A DNA stretch of 64,000 nucleotides from JAKOUY01 sp037045185. Lineage in GTDB: Bacteria; Actinomycetota; Acidimicrobiia; Acidimicrobiales; Ilumatobacteraceae. Below the pieces are notes generated by a model. That model worked only from the letters and a program-made list of their open reading frames with translations, ran no database searches and was not told the DNA's origin. Shown here one piece after another: positions 46,253-55,441 of the stretch. Numbering within the stretch: the first letter of the stretch is position 1; every line of letters begins with the position of its first letter. The stretch covers positions 186,001-250,000 of the forward strand of contig JBAOHQ010000001.1 in assembly GCA_037045185.1 (NCBI GenBank). Reading direction: 5' to 3'. The position numbers and the translations under genes are program-made.

Positions 46253-47216
46253 TCAACGCGCCGCGGCACCCATCCGGGACAGCTCCAGTTCCACCACGGC
46301 GCGGCAGTCCACGCCGGTGAGGATGCGCACGTCCCGTCGGCCGGCCCAGGCCACCTCCCGATCGGTGACACCCCGGTAGGCGGCCAGCGTCTTGCCGCGG
46401 CACACGCTGGTCCCCGTGTCCACGCAGATGGGATGCTCCACCCAGCTGAAGTGCTCGGGCGCCAGCAGGTAGCTGATGCACGTCGAGTCGTGGACGTGGA
46501 TGCCGTCCAGGCCCAGGCGGCCCCGATAGAAGCTGGAGTAGTACGGGGTGATGGCGGCGACGTGGTCGGCCGCTGGCGCGCCGATCTCGCGGTAGCGGGC
46601 GAGGTCGGCGTTGGTCATCAGCGTCTGTTCGGTGACGTCGAGCCCAGCCATGACCAGCGGGCAGTCGGCGGCGAAGACGATGTCGGCGGCTTCCGGGTCG
46701 TTGATGATGTTGGCTTCTGCGCCGGGTGAGGCGTTGCCGCCGACGAAGGCATTGCCACCCATCAGGACGATGCCGGCGAGGTTCGGCGCCAGCCGCGGTC
46801 TCGGCCTGCAGGGCCAGGGCGATGTTGGTCAGCGGACCGATGGGCACCAGGGTGATCTCGCCGGGCGCGGTCATCACCGTGTCGACGATGAACGAGGCTG
46901 CGTCGCCGTCCACCGTCGAGGTGACGGGCGGGTCGAGGAAGGTGTTGCCCATGCCGTCGTCGCCGTGGACGAACGCCACCGGACCGCGGTACGGCATCGC
47001 CAGCGGCGCCTCGGCGCCGCGGGCAACGGGGATGTCGGCGCGACCGGCGATCTCCAGCAGCCTCAGGGCATTGCGCGTCGTCACCTCGGTGTGGGCGTTG
47101 CCGAAGATGGTGGTCAGACCCACCACGCACAGCTCCGGCGACTCCAGGGCGTAGAAGATGGCCATCGCATCGTCGATGCCGGGGTCGGTGTCGATCAGGA
47201 TCTTGCGCGGCGCCAT
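46253..47216 (-). CDS. Inosine/uridine-preferring nucleoside hydrolase, with an apparent one-base frameshift
   Basis: A 320-residue ribonucleoside hydrolase after correction. The calcium-binding DTDPGIDDAMA is at the N-terminus. VPIGPLTNIALALQAET ends the first piece and LMGGNAF plus DPEAADIVFAA begins the second; one extra base at about 46797 lies between. The His-containing VTEQTLM follows. It splits nucleosides into base and ribose. It is next to a nucleoside-type ABC transporter and a cytosine deaminase within 9 kb, suggesting salvage. It starts 1 bp after the DUF2889 stop. Confidence 0.85.
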
Positions 47217-47217
47217 G

Positions 47218-47880
47218 TCAGTCAGGCGCCCACTCGGTGACATCACGCCCCAGCGCTTCCAGCCGGCGGGCGAACGGGATGGGGATGGACGAGACGGTGC
47301 CCGACAGGACGGCGGCAGCGTGCTCGCCACCCTCGGCCCAGATGTGACAGGTGTTCAGGTTGCGGGCGACCATCCGTTGACGCTCATCCTCCCCCGCTGG
47401 CGGTCGGACGGACAGGCCGAGCCCGCGGGACTCGGCCACCCGGAACGACCAGATCGACTGCATCGCCACGGGGCCCATCGCCTGCAGCAGCGCCGTGGTG
47501 TGCGAGCATCCCCGTGGGCCGCCGAACAGCTCACGGATCCTGTGGGTGAACCCGCGAGCGATGGACAGCCCGACCAGCTGGTCGTAGCGCGCGGTGATCG
47601 TCGGGCAGGCCGGATCGGGGTGGACCTCGATGACCACGTTGGCCTCGGTGATCTCCATCGACGGGATGACGATCGTAAGGTCGACGATCATGTGGTGCAC
47701 CGTGATCACGTCCGGATCGTCGGCGATGTACAACCCCGGCGGCTTCTGGTCACGGACGGCCCCGCGCAGCACCAGGGCGTCGGGGCTGCGCCGGTAGGCA
47801 CGCACAACGTAGGCCCGCTCGTGCAGTGGGATCAGCTCACCCTCGATGGGTGGGCAGATGTCGTCGAAGAGGGGGTTCAC
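47218..47880 (-). CDS. DUF2889 family protein
   Basis: A 220-residue protein from GTG 47880. ERAYVVRAYRRSPDALVLRGAVRDQKPPGLY, VHHMIVDLTIVIPSMEI and GCSHTTALLQAMGP are the family hallmarks. Function unknown. It overlaps the stop of the gene before it (GTGA) and is 1 bp from the nucleoside hydrolase, so the three form one transcription unit. Confidence 0.8.
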   Translation of the reverse strand: MNPLFDDICPPIEGELIPLHERAYVVRAYRRSPDALVLRGAVRDQKPPGLYIADDPDVITVHHMIVDLTIVIPSMEITEANVVIEVHPDPACPTITARYDQLVGLSIARGFTHRIRELFGGPRGCSHTTALLQAMGPVAMQSIWSFRVAESRGLGLSVRPPAGEDERQRMVARNLNTCHIWAEGGEHAAAVLSGTVSSIPIPFARRLEALGRDVTEWAPD

Positions 47881-48239
47881 GCGGCGAGGTCCGCCAGGAA
47901 CGCCGTGGGATCGGCGAGCGAGACGCGCAGCGTTCGCAGCCGGACCGGCACCATGGCGGTCCGCGCCTTCACCGGCGGATCGATGTCCAGGCGGACGAGC
48001 CCATCCGCCGAGCCGTTCACCAGCCACGTCCCCCGCCAGCCGTGCACACCCCACCCGGTGACCCGGCCGTCGTCGTGCTCAGCGGCCATCACCGCGGCGC
48101 GAGGGATGACCGCCCGGAACGCCCAGCCCATGCGGACCGTGATGTCGGTCGAGGACAGGTCCACGTAGGCCTGCCGCGGGATGATGCCAAGCACGACCAT
48201 CGCCTTGTTGGCGCCGGTGAACAGGATCGGGTACCGCAT
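47877..48239 (-). CDS. Conserved protein of unknown function, first gene of the DUF2889 unit
   Basis: A 120-residue protein; the start MRYPILFTGANKAMVVLG at 48239 is preferred to one 30 bp upstream. It has a beta-rich composition with alternating hydrophobic strands (VRMGWAFRAVIPRAAV, GWGVHGWRGTWLVNGS). No family is recognised. It overlaps the DUF2889 gene by GTGA. Confidence 0.55.
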   Translation of the reverse strand: MRYPILFTGANKAMVVLGIIPRQAYVDLSSTDITVRMGWAFRAVIPRAAVMAAEHDDGRVTGWGVHGWRGTWLVNGSADGLVRLDIDPPVKARTAMVPVRLRTLRVSLADPTAFLADLAA

Positions 48240-48326
48240 CCCGTCAGGGTACCGACCCACCGCACCCACGACCGAGGCGCAAGTATCGGCGACTCAACGA
48301 CGATCAGTGCGACTCTCGACGGGCGG

Positions 48327-48361
48327 CGTGCGACGTGCGACGTGCGACGTGCGACGTGCGA
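48327..48361. repeat. Five tandem copies of CGTGCGA upstream of a secreted-protein gene
   Basis: Exact 7-bp units with a partial sixth copy (CGCGCAA). The repeat lies in a 212-bp gap between divergent genes, about 90 bp before the secreted-protein start. Seven is not a multiple of three and the array is non-coding here, so copy number could change promoter spacing. Confidence 0.85.
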
Positions 48362-48451
48362 CGCGCAATATCGCACGAATCGGGAGAACGCTCGCAGCGC
48401 CTCGATCCAGGGCGCCGAAACCTGGGGACGTGCCGACTGCTTTCAGTAACC

Positions 48452-49411
48452 GTGAGACCCACCTTCCCCGTCGTCGGTGCCGTCGCAATGGTCCTGGCAC
48501 TCGGCGTGCCACCGGGCGTCGTGACCGGCAGCACACCGCCGAGCGTGCCCAGTGACGTGACGTCATGGCCCTTCCCCACCACCAGCGGCTCGATCACGGT
48601 GACGGCCGGCGATCTGTTCGTCCTGCACACCGACGGCGACCTGTGGGCGCACCCCGGGCTGCTCAGCGGCGCGCCCGGGCGGGCGGTGCGCCTGGTCGAC
48701 AACGCCGACCCGCGCCCGCCGGTCTCGGAGGGGCCCGGACCGAACGTCATCGACACGGTGAGCGGACCAGTCGACGGGGTGCTGTACCTCACCGACTGCT
48801 GCGAGCCGGCCGCCGGGAACCTGCTCACCGTGGATGCCCCCGGGGCCAAGCCGGTCGCCGTCGGCAGCGCCCAGGCGGTGGCAGCGGACCCGACGGGAAC
48901 TCGCCTGGGGTTCGGTTCCTACGGCGGCTGGGGAGCAGCCGACCTGCGCACCCACACGCAGCAACTGCGCATCGCCGACCCACCCGTCGACGGAGCGCTC
49001 GACGCGATGTGGACCGCCGACGGAACTGCCCTGGCGGTCATGGTGCCCGAGGGGCAGGGGTCGCGCCTGCGCCTGATCGACCCGGCCACTCTGGCCCCGG
49101 TGTCACAGGCCACCCACGAGCCACGCTTCGCCGAGCAGGCCCGGTTCTCCGGCCGGGCGCCGGACGGCTCGCTCCTCGTCACCGTGGCCTCACTCCAGGC
49201 CACCGACATGCGCGCCTTCCGGCCCACCGACCTCGGCGAGGTCGCCGAGCTGCGGCGCAGCTTCCCGCCGACCGTCAGCGTCGTGCGGATCACCGCCGAC
49301 GGGCTCGGCCTGCTGTGGGTCGACGGCTCAGACCTGATGTACGAGGACGGCCGTGGTGACGTCCGCCGCCTGCTCAGCGAGGTGCTCAACGTGTGGACGC
49401 CGGGGGCGTGA
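48452..49411 (+). CDS. Secreted beta-propeller-like protein of unknown function
   Basis: A 319-residue protein from GTG 48452. A signal peptide is evident (VRPTFPVVGAVAMVLALG, then a likely cleavage after VVTGS). The mature part has repeated beta segments such as DLFVLHTDGDLW, DGVLYLTDCC, ALDAMWTADGTALAVMV and DGLGLLWVDGSDLMYEDG, resembling WD40/TolB-like blades. No family assigned. It ends 3 bp from the convergent TauE stop. Confidence 0.65.
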   Translation: MRPTFPVVGAVAMVLALGVPPGVVTGSTPPSVPSDVTSWPFPTTSGSITVTAGDLFVLHTDGDLWAHPGLLSGAPGRAVRLVDNADPRPPVSEGPGPNVIDTVSGPVDGVLYLTDCCEPAAGNLLTVDAPGAKPVAVGSAQAVAADPTGTRLGFGSYGGWGAADLRTHTQQLRIADPPVDGALDAMWTADGTALAVMVPEGQGSRLRLIDPATLAPVSQATHEPRFAEQARFSGRAPDGSLLVTVASLQATDMRAFRPTDLGEVAELRRSFPPTVSVVRITADGLGLLWVDGSDLMYEDGRGDVRRLLSEVLNVWTPGA

Positions 49412-49414
49412 GCC

Positions 49415-50131
49415 CTACCACAGCGCGCTGAGCAGCACCACCGTGGCCGCGGCGCCCGACACCCACAGCAACACCGGGCGGAGCAACCCCGCGTCGAGCC
49501 GCGGGGCCAACCACCGAGCCACCAGGAACCCGGCGACCATCGGTCCAAGCAGGATTCCCGCTCGCCCGACGTCTCGGCCGTGGAGCTTGCCGGCCGCCGC
49601 CAGCAGGGTAACCGACAGCGTGGTGCCGAACAGGAAGAACAACGACAGCGTGGCCCGCAGTTCCGCCCCCGAGCGACGCTGGTACAGCAGCGCCATCGGC
49701 GGACCGCCCACCGAGGTGATGCTGCCCATGAACCCCGACAGCGCCCCGGCGCCGGCCTGGGTGGTGGGAGTTGGCTCCACCCGCCAGCCGGCCACGCTGA
49801 GCCCGACCCCGGCCAGGATCAGCACGGCGAAGACCACCAACAAGGTCTGCTCGGGGAGCACGACGACGGCGTAGGTCCCAAGCGCGCTGCCCGGGACCCG
49901 CCCGGCGATCGCCCACTTCAGCCCCCTGGCGTCGAGCGAGGCGCGCTCGCGCCACGCCACCAGCGCGGCCAGCCCCATGGCCACGATCAGCACCGGCGCA
50001 GGGATCAGCGAGGGCTCGATCATCGCCAGGAACGGAGCAGCGATCATCCCCAGCCCGAAGCCCATCGACCCCTGGGCGCAGGCGCCGGCGAAGATGGCCA
50101 GCGACGCCAGGACCCAGTCGACGGCGCTCAT
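49415..50131 (-). CDS. TauE/SafE-family membrane transporter
   Basis: A 238-residue, very hydrophobic protein of about seven or eight membrane segments from ATG 50131. GACAQGSMGFGLGMIAAPFL and the repeat half GSITSVGGPPMALLYQ are the paired signatures of the sulfite exporter TauE/SafE (DUF81) family. Members move sulfite, sulfonates or other small organic anions; the substrate here is not known. It is divergent from the BMP binding-protein gene. Confidence 0.88.
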   Translation of the reverse strand: MSAVDWVLASLAIFAGACAQGSMGFGLGMIAAPFLAMIEPSLIPAPVLIVAMGLAALVAWRERASLDARGLKWAIAGRVPGSALGTYAVVVLPEQTLLVVFAVLILAGVGLSVAGWRVEPTPTTQAGAGALSGFMGSITSVGGPPMALLYQRRSGAELRATLSLFFLFGTTLSVTLLAAAGKLHGRDVGRAGILLGPMVAGFLVARWLAPRLDAGLLRPVLLWVSGAAATVVLLSALW

Positions 50132-50249
50132 CGCCGCCCATCCAAGCACCCGGACCCCGCCCCCACCACCACCGTCGGTCGACCGGGCCGGGCGCTGCCT
50201 GGCACGTGACAAGATGCGGCCACGATTCACTCGCCTGGGGAGGGCAGAC

Positions 50250-51354
50250 ATGAAATTTGCAGAGAACTCGGAGTACGTGGTCCAGATCGGCCGCCGCCGG
50301 TTCCTCGTCGGCGGGCTCGGGGCGGCGCTCACCGCCGCGGGGATGCTGGCCGCGTCGAGGACGGCGTCGGCCACCACACCTCCGGTCAGCGGGACGATAC
50401 CGGCGCCTGGCGGGACCGCGTACGCCGGCCCGTCGAAGAGCCTCAAGGTCTTCGGCGCCTACGCCACCGCCATCGAGGAGCCGTGGGACGGTGTGATCCA
50501 TGCCGCGCTCCAGGGCATCCCCAACGTCGAGTACACCTTCAACGACAAGCTCGGCTACAGCGGTGACATGGAGCGTGTCCTGCGCGAGGTGTGCGAGACC
50601 GAGAAGCCGAACATCATCTTCGGTGACGCCTTCGGCAACGAGGACCCGGTGCGCGCCGTGGCCCTCGAGTACCCGGACATCGCCTTCGTGTTCGGCAGCG
50701 GCGGCGGACCGGCGGAACCGAACGTGTCGGTGTTCGACAACTGGATCCACGAGCCTGCGTACCTGGCCGGCATGCTTGCCGGCGGCGTCACCAAGTCCGG
50801 CGTGCTGGGTGTGGTGGGCGGACTGCCGGTCCCAGAGGTCAACCGGATCATCAACGCGTTCGTCGCCGGGGCGCAGAAGAGCAAGCCGGACGTGGCCGTG
50901 AAGGTGACGTTCATCAACTCATGGTTCGACCCGGCAGCCGCCAAGGAGGCCGCGCTGGCCCAGGTGGATGCCGGGGCCGACGTGCTGTTCGCCGAGCGTG
51001 CCGGGGTCATCGAAGCCGCGGCAGGAGAAGGGTCTCGTGGCCATCGGCAACATGAGCGACCAGTCCTCCATCGCTCCCGACACCGTGCTGACCAGTTGCG
51101 TGTGGACCATGACGCCCACCGTCGACTACGTGCTGAAGCAGGTCGACGCCGGGGCCTACAGCGCCCAGGACCTCAAGGACTTCTCGATGATGGGCAAGGG
51201 CGGAGCGTCGTTGGCGCCCATCAACACCAAGCTGGCCCCCGCCGAGCTGATCAAGGCGGTGACCGATACCGAGGCGTCGATCCGCTCCGGTTCGTTCCGC
51301 GTCGACATCTCCGAGGGCCAGCCGGCCGGCTCGGTGGTGAATGCCACCAGCTGA
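50250..51354 (+). CDS. BMP-family nucleoside-type binding protein, Tat-exported, with an apparent one-base frameshift
   Basis: A 367-residue binding protein after correction. A GGGGAGGG ribosome site precedes ATG 50250. The leader has a twin-arginine motif (GRRRFLVGGLGAALTAAGML). The BMP fold is seen in KVFGAYATAIEEPWDGVIHAAL, FGDAFGNEDPVRAVA and YLAGMLAGGVTKSGVLGVVGG. The frame breaks after VIEAA at about 51020; removing one G gives QEKGLVAIGNMSDQSS and the normal C-terminus. Family members bind purine nucleosides or similar ligands. First gene of a four-gene ABC operon. Confidence 0.85.
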
Positions 51355-52918
51355 CGCCGTCGCGGCGGTACGCCTCGACGGGATCACGAAGCGGTACGGG
51401 AAGCTCGTCGCCAACGATCACGTGTCGCTGCACGTGCACCGCGGCGAGATTCTCGGCCTGCTCGGCGAGAACGGCGCCGGCAAGTCCACCCTGATGAAGG
51501 TCCTCTACGGCTTGACCACCCCTGACGAGGGCGCCATCACGGTGAACGGCACGGCCGTACGGATGTCCTCGCCGGCCCAGGCCAGGCGGGCTGGCATCGG
51601 TATGGTCACCCAGCACTTCTCGCTGGTGTCGACGATGACGGTCGCCGAGAACGTCACCCTCGGATCCACGCCGGCGTGGATCCGCCGCGGCGAGCTGGAA
51701 CAGCGGGTGCGCGCCGCCGGCGAGCGCTTCGGGATCGCCGTGGACCCGGCCGAGCGGGTCGAGGACCTCGGCGTCGGTCAGCGCCAGCGGGTCGAGATCC
51801 TCAAGGCGCTGGTGAACGACTGCTCGGTCCTCATCCTTGACGAGCCCACCGCGGTCCTCACCCCGTCGGAGGTGGTCACGTTGTTCGCCACCATCCGCCG
51901 GCTCACCGCGGCGGGACTGGCCGTGGTCATCATCAGCCACAAGCTGCGCGAGATCCGCGAACTGTGCGACCGTGTCTGCGTGCTGCACCGCGGCACCCTG
52001 GTGGGCACCTGCGCCGTCGCCGAGGTGGTCGACGCCGACCTGGTCTCGATGATGGTTGGCGGCCAGGCGGTGGGTGGTCACATCGATACGCCCGCACCGG
52101 TCGCCGGTGACGACGGTGGCCAGCCGGCCGACGCTCCCACCCGCCGACCCAAGCCGATCCCGGTCAAACACGGGTCCACCGCGGCCCTGGCCGCCGGGGC
52201 GATCGTGGTGGAGGGCCCCGATGCCGGCAGGCGGCTGCTCGATCGTGTCACCATCGCCGTGGAGCGCGGCGAGATCGTCGGCGTGGCCGGCGTGTCGGGC
52301 AACGGCCAGACCGAGCTGGTCGAGGTGCTGTCGGGCATGCGGCCGGTGGCCAGCGGCTCGGTCCACGTCGGTGGGCGCAACGTCACCAACGGCACCCCGG
52401 CCACGATGGTGGCCGCCGGGCTGGGCCGGCTCGCCGAGGACCGCCACGCAGCGATCGTCGCCGACATGACCGTTGCCCAGAACCTGGTGCTGGAGCGGCT
52501 CGAGCAGTTCCGCGCCGGGTGGCGGCTCGACACCACCGCCATCGAGCGCCACGCCGCCAACGTGATCGAGCAGTTCGCCATCCGCGCCACCCCGCACACG
52601 CGGATGGGCACCTTGTCGGGCGGCAACATGCAGAAGGTGCTCCTGGCCAGGGCGCTGTCCAACGACCCGGTCGCCCTGGTCGTCGCCCAGCCGACGCGCG
52701 GCCTGGACATCAACGCCACGCAGTACGTGCGCCAGCAGTTGGTCGAGGCCCGCAACCGCGGCGCCGGCGTGCTGCTGGTGAGCGAGGACCTCGACGAGTT
52801 GCTCGGCGTCGCCGACCGGCTGGTCGTGCTGAACGAGGGTCGCCTGGTGGGCGAACTGCCCGCCCACGGCGCCACGGCCGAGCGGGTGGGCGCCATCATG
52901 GCCGGGGCCACGACGTGA
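51341..52918 (+). CDS. ABC transporter ATPase with two nucleotide-binding domains (nucleoside/simple-sugar type)
   Basis: A 525-residue tandem ATPase. The first domain has Walker A GENGAGKST and LDEPTAVLTPSE; the second has the degenerate P-loop VSGNGQTE and the signature LSGGNMQK with VAQPTRGLDI, as in RbsA-like proteins of BMP transporters. It overlaps the binding-protein gene by 14 bp and the permease by GTGA. Confidence 0.93.
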   Translation: MPPADAVAAVRLDGITKRYGKLVANDHVSLHVHRGEILGLLGENGAGKSTLMKVLYGLTTPDEGAITVNGTAVRMSSPAQARRAGIGMVTQHFSLVSTMTVAENVTLGSTPAWIRRGELEQRVRAAGERFGIAVDPAERVEDLGVGQRQRVEILKALVNDCSVLILDEPTAVLTPSEVVTLFATIRRLTAAGLAVVIISHKLREIRELCDRVCVLHRGTLVGTCAVAEVVDADLVSMMVGGQAVGGHIDTPAPVAGDDGGQPADAPTRRPKPIPVKHGSTAALAAGAIVVEGPDAGRRLLDRVTIAVERGEIVGVAGVSGNGQTELVEVLSGMRPVASGSVHVGGRNVTNGTPATMVAAGLGRLAEDRHAAIVADMTVAQNLVLERLEQFRAGWRLDTTAIERHAANVIEQFAIRATPHTRMGTLSGGNMQKVLLARALSNDPVALVVAQPTRGLDINATQYVRQQLVEARNRGAGVLLVSEDLDELLGVADRLVVLNEGRLVGELPAHGATAERVGAIMAGATT

Positions 52919-53985
52919 AGCTGCAGTTCGCCGAACGCCCGGACCGCTCGATGGTCCGCCAGCTGGGGCTGCCGGTCGTGGCGATCCTGATGACCCTGGC
53001 GATCACCTCGACCGCGATCATCGGCGCGGGGGCCAACCCGCTGACCGCGTTCCACAAGATCTTCGTCGTGCCGCTGACGACTCGGTTCAGTGTCCTCGAA
53101 CTGCTGGTCTCGGCCACTCCGCTCATCCTCACCGGAACCGCCGTGGCGTTGGCCTTCAGCGGGGGCTACTACTCCATCGGCGCCGAAGGGCAACTCACTG
53201 CCGGGGCGATCGTGTCCACCTGGGTGGGCATCCGCGTCGGCGGGTGGCCCGGGCCATTGGCAATCACGGCGATGATCGTCGCCGGGGCCACCGGGGGGAT
53301 CCTGTGGGCGCTGATCCCGGCGTTGCTGCGCGTCCGCTTCGGGATCGACGAGGTCGTCACGACCCTGTTGCTCAACCCGGTCGCCGCGCTCGTGGTCAGC
53401 GGGCTGCTGAACGGGCCGTGGCGCAACTCCACCACCCAGTACCCGGAGTCCGACCCGATCGCCACCGCGGCGCGCCTGCCCAAGCTGGTCGACCGATCCC
53501 GGCTGCACCTCGGCTTCGTCATCGCCCTGGTGATGGCCGGCCTGGCCTGGTTCGTGCTGACCAAGACGGTCACCGGGCTGCGTGCCCGGGCCGTCGGCCA
53601 GGCCGCGCACGCCTCCCGCTTCGCCGGGCTACGTGTCGAACGCACCCTGCTCGGCGCCGCCTTGGCCAGCGGGGCCATCGCCGGTCTGGCGGGGATGAAC
53701 GAGGTCGCCGGCACCCAGTTCAAGCTCTCCGAGGGGCTGGCGGAAGGCAAGGGCTACACCGGCATCGTCATTGCCACCCTCGCCGCGCTCTCCATCGTGG
53801 GCGTCGTCGCCGCCGCGCTGCTGCTCGGTCTCGTCAAGGTCGGCGCCTCGTCGGCCAGCCGCAGCCTCGGTGTGCCGTCGCAGATCGGCTCGGTCATCGT
53901 CGGCTGCCTGCTGCTGTGCACCGTGGCCGTCACGCTGCTGCAGCGCTACCGGCTGCGCCTCGTTCGCGGGCGGGCCAGACGATGA
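52915..53985 (+). CDS. Nucleoside-type ABC transporter permease, first subunit
   Basis: A 356-residue permease from GTG 52915 with about nine or ten membrane segments. FSGGYYSIGAEGQLTAGAI and GYTGIVIATLAALSIVG are typical of the BMP-associated permeases (YufP type). It forms the channel with the following permease; they overlap by ATGA. Confidence 0.92.
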   Translation: MKLQFAERPDRSMVRQLGLPVVAILMTLAITSTAIIGAGANPLTAFHKIFVVPLTTRFSVLELLVSATPLILTGTAVALAFSGGYYSIGAEGQLTAGAIVSTWVGIRVGGWPGPLAITAMIVAGATGGILWALIPALLRVRFGIDEVVTTLLLNPVAALVVSGLLNGPWRNSTTQYPESDPIATAARLPKLVDRSRLHLGFVIALVMAGLAWFVLTKTVTGLRARAVGQAAHASRFAGLRVERTLLGAALASGAIAGLAGMNEVAGTQFKLSEGLAEGKGYTGIVIATLAALSIVGVVAAALLLGLVKVGASSASRSLGVPSQIGSVIVGCLLLCTVAVTLLQRYRLRLVRGRARR

Positions 53986-54890
53986 GCTTCCTCATCGACG
54001 TGGCCGCGGCAACACTGCGCACCGGCACGCCGCTAGCACTGGGCGCCACCGGCGAGGTGGTGTGCGAGCGTGCCGGGGTGCTGAACCTCGGGATCGAAGG
54101 GACCATGTACGCCGGAGCGTTCTTCGGATTCCTGGCCGCCCACCAGACGGGGTCCGTGTGGTGGGGCCTGCCGGTGGGCGTGGCCGTCGGGGTTCTGGCC
54201 GGCTGGATCCTGTCGTGGTTCGTCGTCACCCTCGGGGTCAGCCAGCACACCGCCGGGCTCGGTCTCACCCTCGCGCTCGTCGGCGTGTGCGACTTCGTCA
54301 ACCGCAAGGTGGTCTCGGAGAACTCCTCGTCGCTGGCCAAGATCAAGCCGTTCGGTCAGTGGGCGCCCTTCGGCCTGGGCGGGGTGTTCCAGCAGTACTG
54401 GCTGACGTACGTGACGTTCCTGGCCATCGTCCCCGGCATCGCCGTGACGCTCAAGCGCACCTCGTTCGGCCTGGCCATCACCGCCGTCGGCGAGAACCCC
54501 GAGGCGGCCGAGGTGGCGGGCATCGACGTGGCCCGCGTCCGCCGCCGGGCGCTCCTGCTGGGCGGCGGGCTGATGGGCATGGCCGGGTGCTTCCTCACGC
54601 TGTTCGTGCTGGGCACGTTCACCCTCGACATCATCGCCGGGCGTGGGTGGGTGTGCCTGGCGCTGGTGATCTTCGGCCGTTGGCGGACCTGGCCGGCGGT
54701 GCTCGGCGGGGTCTTGTTCGCCGCGGTCACCGCCTTGCAGTTCCGGCTGCGGATCATGCCCGGCTGGGAGGGCGTCCCCTTCGAGTTGCTCCTCGCCCTC
54801 CCGTTCCTGGTGACCATCCTCGCCCTGGCGATCAGCGGCCGCGGCGCCAGATACCCCGGCGCCTACCTCAAGCCCTACCGCCGGCATTGA
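53982..54890 (+). CDS. Nucleoside-type ABC transporter permease, second subunit
   Basis: A 302-residue permease (YufQ type). GEVVCERAGVLNLGIEGTMYAGAF at the N-terminus and GRGWVCLALVIFGRW are the family marks. It ends 24 bp before the cytosine deaminase start, on the same strand. Confidence 0.92.
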   Translation: MSFLIDVAAATLRTGTPLALGATGEVVCERAGVLNLGIEGTMYAGAFFGFLAAHQTGSVWWGLPVGVAVGVLAGWILSWFVVTLGVSQHTAGLGLTLALVGVCDFVNRKVVSENSSSLAKIKPFGQWAPFGLGGVFQQYWLTYVTFLAIVPGIAVTLKRTSFGLAITAVGENPEAAEVAGIDVARVRRRALLLGGGLMGMAGCFLTLFVLGTFTLDIIAGRGWVCLALVIFGRWRTWPAVLGGVLFAAVTALQFRLRIMPGWEGVPFELLLALPFLVTILALAISGRGARYPGAYLKPYRRH

Positions 54891-54914
54891 CCGGCCCGAC
54901 CGAAGGCAGCACAC

Positions 54915-55373
54915 ATGACCATCAGCGACCACGACGCGGCGTTCCTGCGGATCGCCATCGATGAGGCCCGCCAGGGCATCGCCGAGGGCGGCATCCCCAT
55001 CGGCGCGGCCCTCGTTGCCGACGGGGTCGTGCTCGGATCCGGGCACAACCAGCGGGTGCAGATGGGCTCGGCCATCCGCCACGGCGAGACCGACGCCCTC
55101 GAGCGCGCCGGCCGCCAACCGGCACGGGTGTACCAGCGCTCTACGATGTACACCACGCTGTCGCCGTGCCACATGTGCACGGGGGCGATCCTGTTGTACG
55201 GCATCGGGCGCGTCGTCATCGGCGAGAACCGCACCTTCCTGGGCGCCGAGGATCTCCTGCGCCAGCACGGCGTGGAAGTCGTCGTCGCCGACGACGCCGA
55301 GTGCGCGGCGATGATGGAGACCTTCATCGCCCACAACCCGGAGCTGTGGAACGAGGACATCGGCGAAGTCTGA
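54915..55373 (+). CDS. Cytosine deaminase of the yeast (zinc deaminase) type
   Basis: A 152-residue zinc deaminase. Zinc ligands are His56 (RHGETDALE, with catalytic Glu58), Cys84 and Cys87 (LSPCHMCTGA). The sequence GRVVIGENRTF, the region VEVVVADDAECAAMMETFI and the end LWNEDIGEV closely resemble yeast Fcy1 cytosine deaminase rather than TadA or bacterial CodA. It would convert cytosine to uracil and ammonia. It closes the nucleoside transporter operon, which supports a base-salvage role. A family 3 palindrome begins 3 bp after the stop. Confidence 0.85.
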   Translation: MTISDHDAAFLRIAIDEARQGIAEGGIPIGAALVADGVVLGSGHNQRVQMGSAIRHGETDALERAGRQPARVYQRSTMYTTLSPCHMCTGAILLYGIGRVVIGENRTFLGAEDLLRQHGVEVVVADDAECAAMMETFIAHNPELWNEDIGEV

Positions 55374-55375
55374 CC

Positions 55376-55420
55376 TTTGTTCACTCACAATCCCACCCGA
55401 CTGGAGATCAGGTGAACAAA
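55376..55420. repeat. 45-bp palindromic repeat, family 3, copy D
   Basis: Arms TTTGTTCAC and GTGAACAAA around a 27-bp centre containing GACTGGAGATCAG. It lies between the cytosine deaminase stop and the WS/DGAT start. It matches copy E (61908-61952) at about 40 of 45 positions. Confidence 0.88.
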
Positions 55421-55441
55421 CGGGGAATACCATCCGGGCCT

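Noticed and set aside
48327..48361. CRISPR-like array
   Set aside because: Units of 7 bp with no spacers and no cas genes; it is a simple tandem repeat.
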